A stretch of DNA of 64,000 bases from Clostridium saccharoperbutylacetonicum N1-4(HMT) (GCF_000340885.1 NC_020291.1:2355001-2419000), one strand, 5' to 3'; positions 44,244 to 52,872 are shown, counted from the stretch's first letter. Numbers and translations are program-made. The notes: generated by a model not told the origin, from the sequence alone.

Positions 44244-44648
44244 ATGATATTGAGTATTAAAAATGAAAAGTTTTTGGAGGAATTCAAAATGAAATTAATT
44301 TCAAAATATGGGTGGTCAATAGTTCCTCAAGGTAACAGTTTTTTGTATTATGATATGAATAGTAAAGGTGAAGAAATAGGCTATTTTAGATATTCTTTTG
44401 ATAATAGTATTGTTAAGATAGATAAGGATACTTATTCTGAATGCAAATATGGTAAAGGGTATAAGAACATATTAAAGTATTTTGAGAATGATGCAGTTGT
44501 ACCAAGTTCTATAATGTGTGGTGATGGCACAGTTATTGTTACGGAATTTAAGGATTCGTATATTCATATGTTTGATAGAAACGATAATTTGATTTGGATC
44601 AATGAATCAATGAATCAATGGGGTCATATAACAATATATACAGTTTAG
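44244..44648 (+). CDS. Hypothetical protein of the immunity-like island, about 134 residues
   Basis: A beta-rich small protein: KYGWSIVPQGNSFLYYDMNS, EEIGYFRYSFDNSIVKIDKD, SSIMCGDGTVIVTEFKDSYI, HMFDRNDNLIWINESM. No family recognised. Start uncertain: ATG 44244, TTG 44229 overlapping the previous gene, or ATG 44289, which has the best ribosome site (GGAGG seven bases upstream) and would give 119 residues. Confidence 0.5.
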   Translation: MILSIKNEKFLEEFKMKLISKYGWSIVPQGNSFLYYDMNSKGEEIGYFRYSFDNSIVKIDKDTYSECKYGKGYKNILKYFENDAVVPSSIMCGDGTVIVTEFKDSYIHMFDRNDNLIWINESMNQWGHITIYTV

Positions 44649-44822
44649 CATATGAAATTGGCTTTCTTTGGTGTGTCTATCCCACCTCAAATATGATAAA
44701 AAAATTTTCGTTAAATACCTTTAAAGAAGAAGTTTCAATTACTTAGAATAAATGTTTTTTTGAAGAAATTAACTAAATATAGTACAATTACACATATTAT
44801 TATATTTAGGAGGACTTGATAA

Positions 44823-45047
44823 ATGAACAGTAGAGAAATAAAAATAGGAAAGAAATATAGACATTTTAAAGGAAATGAATATTTGGTGCTTTATGTGGCA
44901 AAACATTCTGAAACCCTTGAAGATATGGTGGTTTATCAAGCTTTGTATGGAGAAAAAGGAATATGGGTTCGACCATTGAGTATGTTTTTAGAGACAAAAG
45001 AAGTTGATGGTAAGATTGTAAACAGATTTGAAGTGATTGATAATTAA
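44823..45047 (+). CDS. DUF1653 domain protein
   Basis: A 74-residue protein nearly entirely DUF1653: IGKKYRHFKGNEYLVLYVAKHSE with LEDMVVYQALYGEKGIWVRP and LSMFLETKEVDG. The family is a small beta-barrel of unknown role, common next to nucleic-acid or NUDIX functions. AGGAGG precedes the ATG. Family assignment is strong; function unknown. Confidence 0.82.
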   Translation: MNSREIKIGKKYRHFKGNEYLVLYVAKHSETLEDMVVYQALYGEKGIWVRPLSMFLETKEVDGKIVNRFEVIDN

Positions 45048-45162
45048 ACAGAATTAGTTTAAGAAATTTACTGTGATGTAGAAATCATGTTGTTGAAAAA
45101 AGTTGCTACCCAAATGGCAATAGTAGGTTAATTTAAGTTAAGGTAAAAAAGGAGCGTTTAAT

Positions 45163-46221
45163 TTGAATTTTATTGGTATAGATGTTCATTTACATTCAGT
45201 AGTTGCTGCTGTCATAGATGAAAACTTAAATATTATAGATGTTAGTAATGTTTCTTTTGAAGAAGTGATAAATATGATTCATGAATATTTGCCTATTGTA
45301 ATTGCTATTGATGCTCCATCAAGTTTGAACAAAGGTCTTATGAATGATGAGGAGTATAGAAAAAATATAGGTAGAAAGATAAATGGCCACTATAATAAAA
45401 AAGTATCTGAATATGAACTTTCGAGAAGAGGAATAAATCCATTCCCAACACCAGACAATATAGAAAAAGTAAGAAGCAGAAATGATTTATCATGGATGGA
45501 GCAGGGATTTTGGTTATATAACAACTTATTAGATAAAGGATACAAGCTCTTAGATCAGAACAATTATGTGGATAGTATGGAGAAGGGGATAGTAGAAGTA
45601 TTTCCTCATGCATCATTTTCAACTTTGGCAGGACAACTATTGCAAAATAAAAATACTGATGAAGGATTAAATCAAAGATGGTTATTATTACAGCAGTTAG
45701 GACTTAATAATTTAGACTTTATTATGAAGGCTGTAAAAAGAAAAGATAAGGATGATTATTTAGATGCAATTGTTGCAGCATATACTGGATATGCAATTAG
45801 TAATGGAAAAGGTAGTTTTGTTGGCGATGCTACTGAAGGACAAATTGCTTTACCAATTAGAGATATTAAGGAATCATATAAAAGAAGTAAATATAAAGAA
45901 AAATCTATTGTTAAGGAATATCAAGATGATTGTAGTTATGAATATGAATTTCTTCATAATGATAGTGTATTATGGTTAAAGTATTTTACACCAATAAATA
46001 ATTCTCCTAAAATAAAAGAAGTGATAAATATTGAAGAAGGGAACTTTAGTGTATTTGCTATTATAACAAATAATGAGGGCAAATCAGCTGAGGTAGAATT
46101 AACTAACATGAGGGGAAAAACTCAAGGGGTAAAAGTTACTGATAAATATAAAAGCATTTTAAAAGAATTCTGGGGAAGCCATGGTGATGGTATTACATAT
46201 TCAATTAAGATAATAAATTGA
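45163..46221 (+). CDS. DUF429 family (RNase H-like fold) protein
   Basis: A 352-residue protein. The N-terminal DUF429 domain (about 1-235) has FIGIDVHLHSVVAAVIDEN, VIAIDAPSSLNKG, NGHYNKKVSEYELSRRGINP, VEVFPHASFSTLAG and DDYLDAIVAAYTGYA, the last carrying conserved acidic residues of a predicted nuclease. About 100 extra C-terminal residues follow (FAIITNNEGKSAEVELTN). The TTG start at 45163 follows AAAGGAG. It may be a predicted nuclease in the island; biological role unknown. Confidence 0.75.
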   Translation: MNFIGIDVHLHSVVAAVIDENLNIIDVSNVSFEEVINMIHEYLPIVIAIDAPSSLNKGLMNDEEYRKNIGRKINGHYNKKVSEYELSRRGINPFPTPDNIEKVRSRNDLSWMEQGFWLYNNLLDKGYKLLDQNNYVDSMEKGIVEVFPHASFSTLAGQLLQNKNTDEGLNQRWLLLQQLGLNNLDFIMKAVKRKDKDDYLDAIVAAYTGYAISNGKGSFVGDATEGQIALPIRDIKESYKRSKYKEKSIVKEYQDDCSYEYEFLHNDSVLWLKYFTPINNSPKIKEVINIEEGNFSVFAIITNNEGKSAEVELTNMRGKTQGVKVTDKYKSILKEFWGSHGDGITYSIKIIN

Positions 46222-46322
46222 TTTCAATAGTAATGGAAAAGTGGTATGAAAGATTATGTTATTCTAAGCTTAATAGAGATTATGCACATACATGGAAATT
46301 TTTTTGCTGAATTAAATGAAAA

Positions 46323-46391
46323 GGACAACTCGCTAAGGGGTAGCAAGTTATCCTGAATACTGATTAGTTATTTAAAGGGTAAATATTTATG
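46323..46391 (+). repeat. Repeated leader hairpin, copy B
   Basis: A 31-base hairpin (46323-46353: AACT/AGTT and GCTA/TAGC stems, GGA/TCC base) plus TGAATACTG, AAAGGGTAAATATTT and ATGAAAAAAAG, the same order as at 36191-36250. The short frame MKKSLIKFMFLL then stops at 46425, so whatever gene it served is gone. Confidence 0.6.
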
Positions 46392-46513
46392 AAAAAAAGT
46401 CTTATCAAGTTTATGTTTTTATTATAGGGGGAGTTTGTGACAAGTTTATGGCAAAATAATTAAATTAAGCTAAATGATTTATTAAATACAATTAAGGTTA
46501 TTGAGGTGTTGAA

Positions 46514-46642
46514 ATGGGACTTGTATTAGGTGTAATTGGTGTTTTGATAATGATCATAATTGGTATGCTTTTTGGTAGAATGATGCAGCTTGTGGGATTA
46601 ATCATTGAAGCAAGTGTGAAATTGTTCAAAAAACTATTTTAA
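46514..46642 (+). CDS. Small single-pass membrane protein, 42 residues
   Basis: MGLVLGVIGVLIMIIIGMLF followed by GRMMQLVGLIIEASVKLFKK and LF: one transmembrane helix and an amphipathic, cationic C-terminus. TTGAGGTG precedes the ATG. Could be a type I toxin-like or a regulatory peptide; no family recognised. Confidence 0.45.
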   Translation: MGLVLGVIGVLIMIIIGMLFGRMMQLVGLIIEASVKLFKKLF

Positions 46643-46743
46643 AATTATGAGATATGATAAGGAGAATCGTAAAAATTAATGAAGATATTCAAATTTAATG
46701 GTTGTTTATGTGGAATTAAATTTATGTAGTTAGGAGAATGGGA

Positions 46744-46917
46744 ATGGAAATTAAGTTTATGACGTTACTTATGAATTGGATTAATTTTGGATTAATAATT
46801 TTAATAATAATAGGAATTTATAAAGGGGTAAAAGGATTAAAAAGTTTTATAAATAGAAACAAGCAAATGAATGAAAAGATAGATGCTATTTTAGAGGAAC
46901 TAGAAAAGAAAAAGTGA
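46744..46917 (+). CDS. Small membrane-anchored coiled-coil protein, 57 residues
   Basis: One hydrophobic segment (NWINFGLIILIIIGIYKG) followed by a basic, helical tail (NRNKQMNEKIDAILEELEKK). TAGGAGA precedes ATG 46744; ATG 46738 is in frame but too close. The last third of this gene plus its terminator is duplicated at 51106-51236, showing that the unit has been copied within the island. No function recognised. Confidence 0.5.
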   Translation: MEIKFMTLLMNWINFGLIILIIIGIYKGVKGLKSFINRNKQMNEKIDAILEELEKKK

Positions 46918-46941
46918 ATAATACTAATAATGTATTTTACT

Positions 46942-46992
46942 AAATACTTATACTATATTAATTTTTGATTGATATATATGAGTATTTTTTAT
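46942..46992 (+). terminator. Terminator after the small coiled-coil gene
   Basis: AAATACTTATA (46942-46952) pairs with TATATGAGTATTT (about 46976-46988) with wobbles, then TTTTTATTTAT. The duplicate at 51188-51235 has a cleaner stem. Confidence 0.55.
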
Positions 46993-47163
46993 TTATCTTA
47001 TTTTCCGAGCAGAAAAAGAACACTGGATTTTATTGGAAATTTCAGCATTAAACCTCAAGCTGTAATAAAAAATTGCTATAAGTTATTAAGTTAGGTGATT
47101 TTTAGAAGAAATTAATAAATAATTTAAGCTATAGAACTACATGGTCAATGAATTGTAGCAGAA

Positions 47164-47706
47164 TTAATTCATAATAAGTCGTTCGTATACCATTTTTGCC
47201 ATAGCTTCATCACTCTCTTTCATACCACTCTTACTCCATTCCATTAAGACATTATAAAAACCTCCTGCTATGAATGCATTGTTATATTTCTTAGATTCAA
47301 TAGAACAATGATTTTTACATGCAATAGAATTACAAAGTGAATGGAGGAATTTAACAGATTTTTCTAGTATTAAAGTATTTAAATCAGAATTAATTAAATT
47401 AGTAATTAATTTTTGATGTTTTCTGAAGTGAGAGAAAAACGAGTATGTAAATTCATAGCTATCGGCCTCAGTATAATTTGAAATAAGATTAGAGTATTCT
47501 TCGAAAATTTCATCAAGATAAACACTAATAATATCTTCTAATATATTGTAATTTCTATAAAAAGCCATCCTAGATACGCCAGCTTTCTGCGTTACCTCAG
47601 TGATAGAAATGTTTTTAAAGTTTTTTTTCTCCATTAAGATCATAAGAGCTGTAAAAATACTTTCTTTTGTTATCTTATTTTGAGTATCATTGTATTTATT
47701 TGCCAT
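47164..47706 (-). CDS. TetR/AcrR family regulator, divergent from the EFR1 ferredoxin gene
   Basis: A repressor of about 180 residues with an N-terminal TetR HTH (ESIFTALMILMEKKNFKNIS then ITEVTQKAGVSRMAFYRNYN) and a helical ligand domain (SFFSHFRKHQKLITNLINSD). The start is ATG 47706 or 47712; GAAAGGATA precedes both. It is transcribed away from the flavodoxin-ferredoxin gene across a 116-bp gap and presumably represses it. The ligand is unknown. Confidence 0.8.
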   Translation of the reverse strand: MANKYNDTQNKITKESIFTALMILMEKKNFKNISITEVTQKAGVSRMAFYRNYNILEDIISVYLDEIFEEYSNLISNYTEADSYEFTYSFFSHFRKHQKLITNLINSDLNTLILEKSVKFLHSLCNSIACKNHCSIESKKYNNAFIAGGFYNVLMEWSKSGMKESDEAMAKMVYERLIMN

Positions 47707-47821
47707 GAACATTATCCTTTCTTTTGTAACATCTTACGTATATACTATTGAACTATTTCTGTATTCAAATTATACTATACTCATCAAGGAGTTACAAGTG
47801 AAACGTCTAAAGGAGGATGTT

Positions 47822-48580
47822 ATGAAAGTATTATATTTTACAGCAACAGGTAATAATTTGTATGTGGCTAAGAAAATTGGAGGGGAAAGTTATTCTATTC
47901 CTAAATTAATGAAACAAGGACAATTTGAGTTTGAAGATGAAAAGATTGGTATTGTATTTCCGAGTTATTATGGAGGGGTTCCTAGAATTGTTGAGGAGTT
48001 TTTAGATAAAGTTAAACTAAAAAGTGAGTATATTTTTGCGGTAGTGTCATTTGGATCTTTTTCAGGAGCAGTCATACCTGAGCTTTTAGAAATTGGAAAA
48101 AGAAATCAAATCCAGTTTTCATACATTAACGAAATACTTATGGTTGACAATTACCTTCCAGTGTTTGATATGGATAAAGAGATGAAAAAAGAGCCAAAGA
48201 AAAATATAGAAGAAAGTCTTGCCCAAATAATCAAAGATATCCAAAATGAAAAAGTATATATCAAAAGACACGCTACAGTTATAAGATTTATTGAAGCAAT
48301 AATAAAAAAGTTTCATTCTAGTACTAAGGGGAATCCTGAATATGATAAGAATTTCTATGTAGAAGATGCCTGTAATAGCTGCAAAATTTGTGAGAAAGTT
48401 TGCCCAGTAAATAATATTAATGTAGATACTGAACCTGTTTATAAAGGAAATTGTGAGCATTGTTTAGCATGTATTAATCATTGTCCACAGAATGCTATTA
48501 GGCTAAAAGGTGAAAGAAGTAAAACTAGATTCATTAATAAAAATATTGCATTGAAAGAAATAATAGATTCAAATAGCTAG
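47822..48580 (+). CDS. EFR1-family flavodoxin-ferredoxin fusion protein
   Basis: A 252-residue redox protein. The flavodoxin-like part (about 1-150: KVLYFTATGNNLYVAKKIGG, GIVFPSYYGGVPRIVEEFL) binds FMN. The C-terminal part carries two [4Fe-4S] motifs, CNSCKICEKVCPVNNI and CEHCLACINHCPQNAI. The start is ATG 47822 after AAAGGAGG; the frame extends upstream to 47690 but overlaps the divergent TetR gene there. It is likely an electron carrier for a reductive or detoxification reaction under TetR control. Confidence 0.85.
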   Translation: MKVLYFTATGNNLYVAKKIGGESYSIPKLMKQGQFEFEDEKIGIVFPSYYGGVPRIVEEFLDKVKLKSEYIFAVVSFGSFSGAVIPELLEIGKRNQIQFSYINEILMVDNYLPVFDMDKEMKKEPKKNIEESLAQIIKDIQNEKVYIKRHATVIRFIEAIIKKFHSSTKGNPEYDKNFYVEDACNSCKICEKVCPVNNINVDTEPVYKGNCEHCLACINHCPQNAIRLKGERSKTRFINKNIALKEIIDSNS

Positions 48581-48722
48581 CTTTATACTATGTCACAGCA
48601 AAAAAAGTCGTGTCACGAAAAATAAAATTGTGTTAGAAATGTATGAAATACTATGCAAAGAAGAGTGGAGCAATCTATAATCAAAATAATAAATTTCTTA
48701 TATTACTGGAATAACCTGTTTT

Positions 48723-49298
48723 TTACTTAACGAAAAATATTTTGTCAATCATGGTATCTTGAATTTGTTCAAGAATTTTTCTAATATCCGATTCTTTGCC
48801 AGAAGTAAGAAGCCATTTAATTGTAGTTAGTACTAAAGAGGAGTAAATGGTTGAATAGTAGTCTAATAAAGAGTTGTCTTTGCAGGCATTATGAATTATT
48901 AGATATTGTTTGAAATTTTCTTTTAATAAATTTTGACAATCATCATATAGGTGGAGAGATTCTGTTTTAATTTTCCATAATGCAAGAATGGTCTTTTTTT
49001 GGTCATAAAGATACTCATAGGTTTTATAAAGAATAGAAAAAAGTTCGTTTTTGTTCATGTCACTAAAGCGTTCATTACTAAAAGAAGTAACATTTTTCAT
49101 GATTTCATTGATAAGTTGTTCTGCTAATTCATATTTGTCTGAATAGTGTTTATAAAAAGTAGAACGATTTATTAAAGCCTTATTTAATATGTTTTGTATA
49201 GTAATTTCATTAAAATCTTTTTCAGAAAGTAATTCAATAAATGTATTTCTAATATTTGCACGTGTTTTAATTACTCTTAAGTCTGTTTTTTGTTGCAT
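48723..49298 (-). CDS. TetR/AcrR family regulator
   Basis: A regulator of about 190 residues with TetR HTH (ANIRNTFIELLSEKDFNEIT then IQNILNKALINRSTFYKHYS) and a TetR_C-type helical domain (YEYLYDQKKTILALWKI). I place the start at ATG 49298 (MQQKTDLRV), nine bases after GGGG; ATGs at 49307 and 49331 are in frame. It faces away from the alpha/beta hydrolase gene at 49771 and may control it, though a terminator and a small frame lie between. Confidence 0.78.
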   Translation of the reverse strand: MQQKTDLRVIKTRANIRNTFIELLSEKDFNEITIQNILNKALINRSTFYKHYSDKYELAEQLINEIMKNVTSFSNERFSDMNKNELFSILYKTYEYLYDQKKTILALWKIKTESLHLYDDCQNLLKENFKQYLIIHNACKDNSLLDYYSTIYSSLVLTTIKWLLTSGKESDIRKILEQIQDTMIDKIFFVK

Positions 49299-49391
49299 AT
49301 CCGTCATCCCCATTCCATAATTAATTACCATTAAATATATCAGATATTAATTACACATATAAATTTTAACAAAATGAAAATAAAAGGCAAG

Positions 49392-49433
49392 AGCAACAGG
49401 TTGTTTAGTAGTAAGCAACCTGTTGCTTTTTAT
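49392..49433 (+). terminator. Strong rightward terminator between TetR and hydrolase genes
   Basis: AGCAACAGGTTG (49392-49403) pairs perfectly with CAACCTGTTGCT (49416-49427), then TTTTATTTT. Its rightward polarity is odd because no rightward gene precedes it within 800 bases; it may end a small RNA or be a relic. Confidence 0.75.
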
Positions 49434-49590
49434 TTTGAAATAAATAAAAAGTCTAGGAAGTACTATTATTAATACATTCTATTTTGTATGGTTATGCAAC
49501 AAAAAGTAGTAGATTTGTTTGTTATCAAACAATTTTACGATTTTTATTGATTGAAAAGAATTGAAGGAAAAAATAAAATAAGGTTATACA

Positions 49591-49716
49591 ATGATAATTA
49601 ATCTCAATAAGGAAAGAGGAGGTAGAATTTATGATGCTTTTGATGGAATAAAAGTATGCGTATATGATGAGATTTTCAATAGTAAAAAAGAGATCGATAA
49701 CTTAAAAATGGGATAA
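49591..49716 (+). CDS. Possible 41-residue protein or remnant
   Basis: ATG 49591 opens MIINLNKERGGRIYDAFDGI and runs on through VCVYDEIFNSKKEI to TAA at 49714. Coding-like composition but weak ribosome site and no family; it may be the end of a lost gene preceding the hydrolase. Confidence 0.25.
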   Translation: MIINLNKERGGRIYDAFDGIKVCVYDEIFNSKKEIDNLKMG

Positions 49717-49770
49717 CTAGAATGCATTTACGCAGCACAAAGTCAAAAATAATGAAAGGTGATGAATATT

Positions 49771-50964
49771 ATGTTAAATAACAAAATAATAAAAGAAAAA
49801 TTTCCTGTTGGATTTTATAATGATTTGCACCAAGATTTTAGTATAAATTTTCAGATGAATCGCTTTTATAATTGGTCAAATGATGAAGAGATGCTTAAAG
49901 AAATGAAGAAAGTTAGTCCATACATTCATAATTACGAAGACTATATTAATAAGTTTCTAGAATTGTCAGAAAAAGCATTGAAGGAAGGAAAAAAATTAAG
50001 GGCTGCTTATTACTTGAGAGGAGCAGAATTTTATATATCCGAAACAGATCCGAAAAAGCAAGCTTGTCGTAAACATTTTATTTCATTAATGCAAGAATAT
50101 TTTCATGTCAAGGATAGTCAACACTACAAGGTTCCTTATGAGAATGGATTTCTTTCGGCTTATCGCTTTACACCAGAAGCGCCAAAGGGAACTTTTGTGA
50201 TGTTTGGTGGCTTTGACAGCTATATAGAAGAAATATTTTCAGTAGCTATGATAATTAAAGATGAAGGATATAGTGTTATATGTTTTGATGGACCAGGACA
50301 AGGGGCTACTATTGAAGATTATAAAATATCTATGACTCATGAATGGGAAAAACCTGTAAAAGCTATATTAGATTTCTTCAAAACTGATGATGCAACTTTA
50401 TTTGGACTTTCTTTGGGTGGTTATCTTGCAATAAGAGCAGCTGCATTTGAAAATCGAGTTAAATGCGTAATTGCTGATGATATTTGTGCAGATTTTTATC
50501 AGATATTGCTAAGACAAATTCCTGTGAATTTAAGAGAAGAGTTTCAGGCTCTTATGTTGAATCAGAATGACCAAGAAGTGAATTTTTTAATAAAAAAATT
50601 AATGAAGGAAAGTCTTATGTTGGAATGGGCAGTAAACCAAGGCATGCATATTACAGGAACTCAAACACCTTACGACTTTATGAGTGAAATGATGCTTTTT
50701 AATACAAAAGAAATATCAGCAAAAGTAGAGCAGGACGTTCTTTTAATGGCTGCACAGGAAGATCATTATATACCACTTAACCAATTATTTGAACAAAGTA
50801 AATCTCTTATAAATGTACGTTCTTTAACAACACGTATGTTTACAAGAAAAGAGAATGCCCAAAATCATTGTCATGTAGGAAACATTGGACTTTCTATAGA
50901 GGTTATACTAAATTGGCTAGAACAAAATTCAAAACAGAAGACATTATTGATAAACAACTTGTAA
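49771..50964 (+). CDS. Alpha/beta hydrolase with extended N-terminal helical domain
   Basis: A cytoplasmic hydrolase of about 397 residues. The N-terminal 130 residues are helical (SEKALKEGKKLRAAYYLRGAE). The alpha/beta core has the oxyanion stretch MFGGFDSY, DGPGQGA, nucleophile elbow FGLSLGGY, an Asp region (LLMAAQEDHYIP) and His in NHCHVGN. This resembles FrsA/PHB-type and carbon-carbon hydrolases with DGPGQG signatures. ATG 49771 lies ten bases after GAAAGGTG. The neighbouring TetR may regulate it. Substrate unknown. Confidence 0.78.
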   Translation: MLNNKIIKEKFPVGFYNDLHQDFSINFQMNRFYNWSNDEEMLKEMKKVSPYIHNYEDYINKFLELSEKALKEGKKLRAAYYLRGAEFYISETDPKKQACRKHFISLMQEYFHVKDSQHYKVPYENGFLSAYRFTPEAPKGTFVMFGGFDSYIEEIFSVAMIIKDEGYSVICFDGPGQGATIEDYKISMTHEWEKPVKAILDFFKTDDATLFGLSLGGYLAIRAAAFENRVKCVIADDICADFYQILLRQIPVNLREEFQALMLNQNDQEVNFLIKKLMKESLMLEWAVNQGMHITGTQTPYDFMSEMMLFNTKEISAKVEQDVLLMAAQEDHYIPLNQLFEQSKSLINVRSLTTRMFTRKENAQNHCHVGNIGLSIEVILNWLEQNSKQKTLLINNL

Positions 50965-50991
50965 TTTAGACTTATGTGATAACTATTTTTT

Positions 50992-51040
50992 CATCTGGCT
51001 ACTTGATTAGGTGCAGTTCAAATAGAACCAGATGCTTATT
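50992..51040 (+). terminator. Terminator after the hydrolase gene
   Basis: CATCTGG (50992-50998) pairs with CCAGATG (51028-51034), with GTTC/GAAC inside the loop, then CTTATTTTAG. Confidence 0.55.
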
Positions 51041-51105
51041 TTAGTTCGAAATTCATTCACATAATATGTTGTAATTAATACATGATAATTTATGTATTAA
51101 CATAA

Positions 51106-51236
51106 TAAGCAAATGAATAAAAAGATAGATGGAATTTTAGATGAACTAGAAAAGAATAAGTGAATAATATTAATAATGTGATTTACTAAATACTCACACT
51201 ATATTAATTTTGGATTAATAGGTGTGAGTATTTTTA
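51106..51236 (+). repeat. Duplicate of the small coiled-coil gene's 3' end and terminator
   Basis: AAGCAAATGAATAAAAAGAT, then GATGAACTAGAAAAGAATAA, the stop and the terminator (AAATACTCACAC / GTGTGAGTATTT, 51188-51233) closely parallel 46858-46990. The 5' two thirds, including the membrane segment, are missing here. Confidence 0.75.
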
Positions 51237-51339
51237 TGCATAGAAGAAGATACTCCAATTTATAGGTGAGTGGATGTGCATGTCAAAGAAAAATGGAGTT
51301 ATATTAAAAATTATTATAATAATGGAGAACAATCATTTA

Positions 51340-51431
51340 TTATTTCATAACTTTTTATTCATTTGTTAGATAAAGAATAAGAAAAGTAATAGTAGGATGT
51401 TAAAAATTTAAATGTTAAAATATTTATATAA
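51340..51431 (+). repeat. Island repeat, copy 3
   Basis: ATAACTTTTTATTCATTTGT, TAAAGAATAAGAAAAGTAAT and AGTAGGATGTTAAAA match copies at 40231 and 42606. It is followed by a pseudogene tail rather than an intact gene. Confidence 0.7.
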
Positions 51432-51490
51432 GGGAATGACTATTTTGAAGAAGATGTTCTTTAAAAATTTGCTATTACTGTAACAGTGTA

Positions 51491-51585
51491 AATGATTTTG
51501 AGAATAATGAAGACTTAAAGTTTTATTGTAAAGATTGAAATGATTTTATTGGTTGAAAGTAATAATGAATTATAGATTTTTTAGA
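51491..51585 (+). pseudogene. 3'-end remnant related to the 40826-41215 gene
   Basis: AAAGTTTTATTGTAA, GATTGAAATGATTTTATTGG and GAAAGTAATAATGAATTATA parallel the last 75 bases of the intact gene at 41140-41220, with indels breaking the frame. A partial duplicate or a relic of a second family member. Confidence 0.6.
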
Positions 51586-51619
51586 AGAGATTTTAAATGA
51601 AATAAGGAAGGAAATTGAT

Positions 51620-51985
51620 ATGAGCGTGGGTTACTATCTGATTAATAAAACAAAAAAAGAGCAAATAACATTTTCTCATCTTCCTGCTGAGACAGCTAGA
51701 GAATTAACAGGAAATCCAGTTACTTCAGCAATTACTACTTGGTACATGCTCAAAAACTTAGGTGATGACATAAGTTTTATTCCAGATCAATACTATGAAA
51801 ATGAATCTTCACTAAAAGAAGCATCATTAGATGAAATTTTAGGTTACAATGATATGACAAATTTAATAATAGAAGATTTAATAGGTTTAAGGATATTAAA
51901 GGATAATGGAATTGAACATTTTTTTGAGGATGAGCCTGAAGTGTATATAAGAAGATTAGAAAATGTATGGATGGATGAAAACTAA
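51620..51985 (+). CDS. Hypothetical protein of the immunity-like island, 121 residues
   Basis: A small acidic protein with conserved-looking text GYYLINKTKKEQITFSHLPA, ITTWYMLKNLGDDISFIPDQ and LIGLRILKDNGIEHFFEDEP. The opening suggests a protein that reports on chemical/residue state (as in other small immunity proteins), but I cannot name the family. AAGGAAGG precedes the ATG. Its sequence seems intact. Confidence 0.55.
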   Translation: MSVGYYLINKTKKEQITFSHLPAETARELTGNPVTSAITTWYMLKNLGDDISFIPDQYYENESSLKEASLDEILGYNDMTNLIIEDLIGLRILKDNGIEHFFEDEPEVYIRRLENVWMDEN

Positions 51986-52147
51986 GATGAATTTTGAAAA
52001 GTGAAATTGGCTTAGCATATGAGAGGGAAAATAAATAAGCGCCATGGAAAAAGGTTGAAGATTGATACAATTAGATTCTATGTAAGAAATAATTAAATTT
52101 AATATAAGTTGATTATAAACCGTTTTATATGGTTGATAGGAGGAAAA

Positions 52148-52843
52148 GTGATAAAGTTATTAGAAAGAGATTATTTTAAAAATAAGGATTTTACAGCATA
52201 TATTATTAAATCAATGCAGGAAGCACTTTCATATGGATTATTAGATGGAATTGATGATGAGCAAGAACTTAAGGATATGGAGGAATATATTGAAACAAAT
52301 TATGATTTTTTAGATAACAATTGTAATAATTATAAAGAACAATCTGTTTCTAGCAAGATACTTCATCTTAATATAAATGATATTAGTTGTTATTCAGATA
52401 TTTTGGGAGAAAAACTTATTTCCTTGCTTAAAAGTATAAATGCAGAAAATATAGAAATTATACTGGATACAAAATGTGATTGGTTTAGTCAAAAAAATAA
52501 CTATAAACCAGTTCGTAAAGCATTGAAGGAATTAAGAGAAATAGTTGGAAGGAAAAACTATTATGGTGCCTTTGATGTAGATTTAAAGCATCTCAAACAA
52601 ATGATAGAGATTGTATTTTGGTTAGGAAGATGTAATGCTTCATTACCTTACATTCATTTAATTTGTGAAAAACAAAGAGTAAGTTTTATGATATGTAAAT
52701 ATGGGAATTTACATGTTGACACATATTCAAAAGAAATAGATAAAAGTATTGAAGAATCATATTCAAAAAGTGGTTTTATTTCTATAGATAATGAATATGA
52801 GTTTCTTGAAGATGAGTTTAAAGGAAGAAAAATCAAAATTTAA
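52148..52843 (+). CDS. Hypothetical protein of the immunity-like island, about 231 residues
   Basis: No recognised domain. Helical N-terminus (DFTAYIIKSMQEALSYGLLD) followed by KILHLNINDISCYSDILGEK, LIEVVFW-like hydrophobic strands, and an acidic end. I choose GTG 52148 because TAGGAGG lies seven bases upstream; a TTG at 52109 is in frame but lacks a ribosome site. It lies 29 bases before the next gene, so probably in operon with it. Confidence 0.55.
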   Translation: MIKLLERDYFKNKDFTAYIIKSMQEALSYGLLDGIDDEQELKDMEEYIETNYDFLDNNCNNYKEQSVSSKILHLNINDISCYSDILGEKLISLLKSINAENIEIILDTKCDWFSQKNNYKPVRKALKELREIVGRKNYYGAFDVDLKHLKQMIEIVFWLGRCNASLPYIHLICEKQRVSFMICKYGNLHVDTYSKEIDKSIEESYSKSGFISIDNEYEFLEDEFKGRKIKI

Positions 52844-52872
52844 ATTGTTGAGTAATAGGAGATTTAAGTTTA

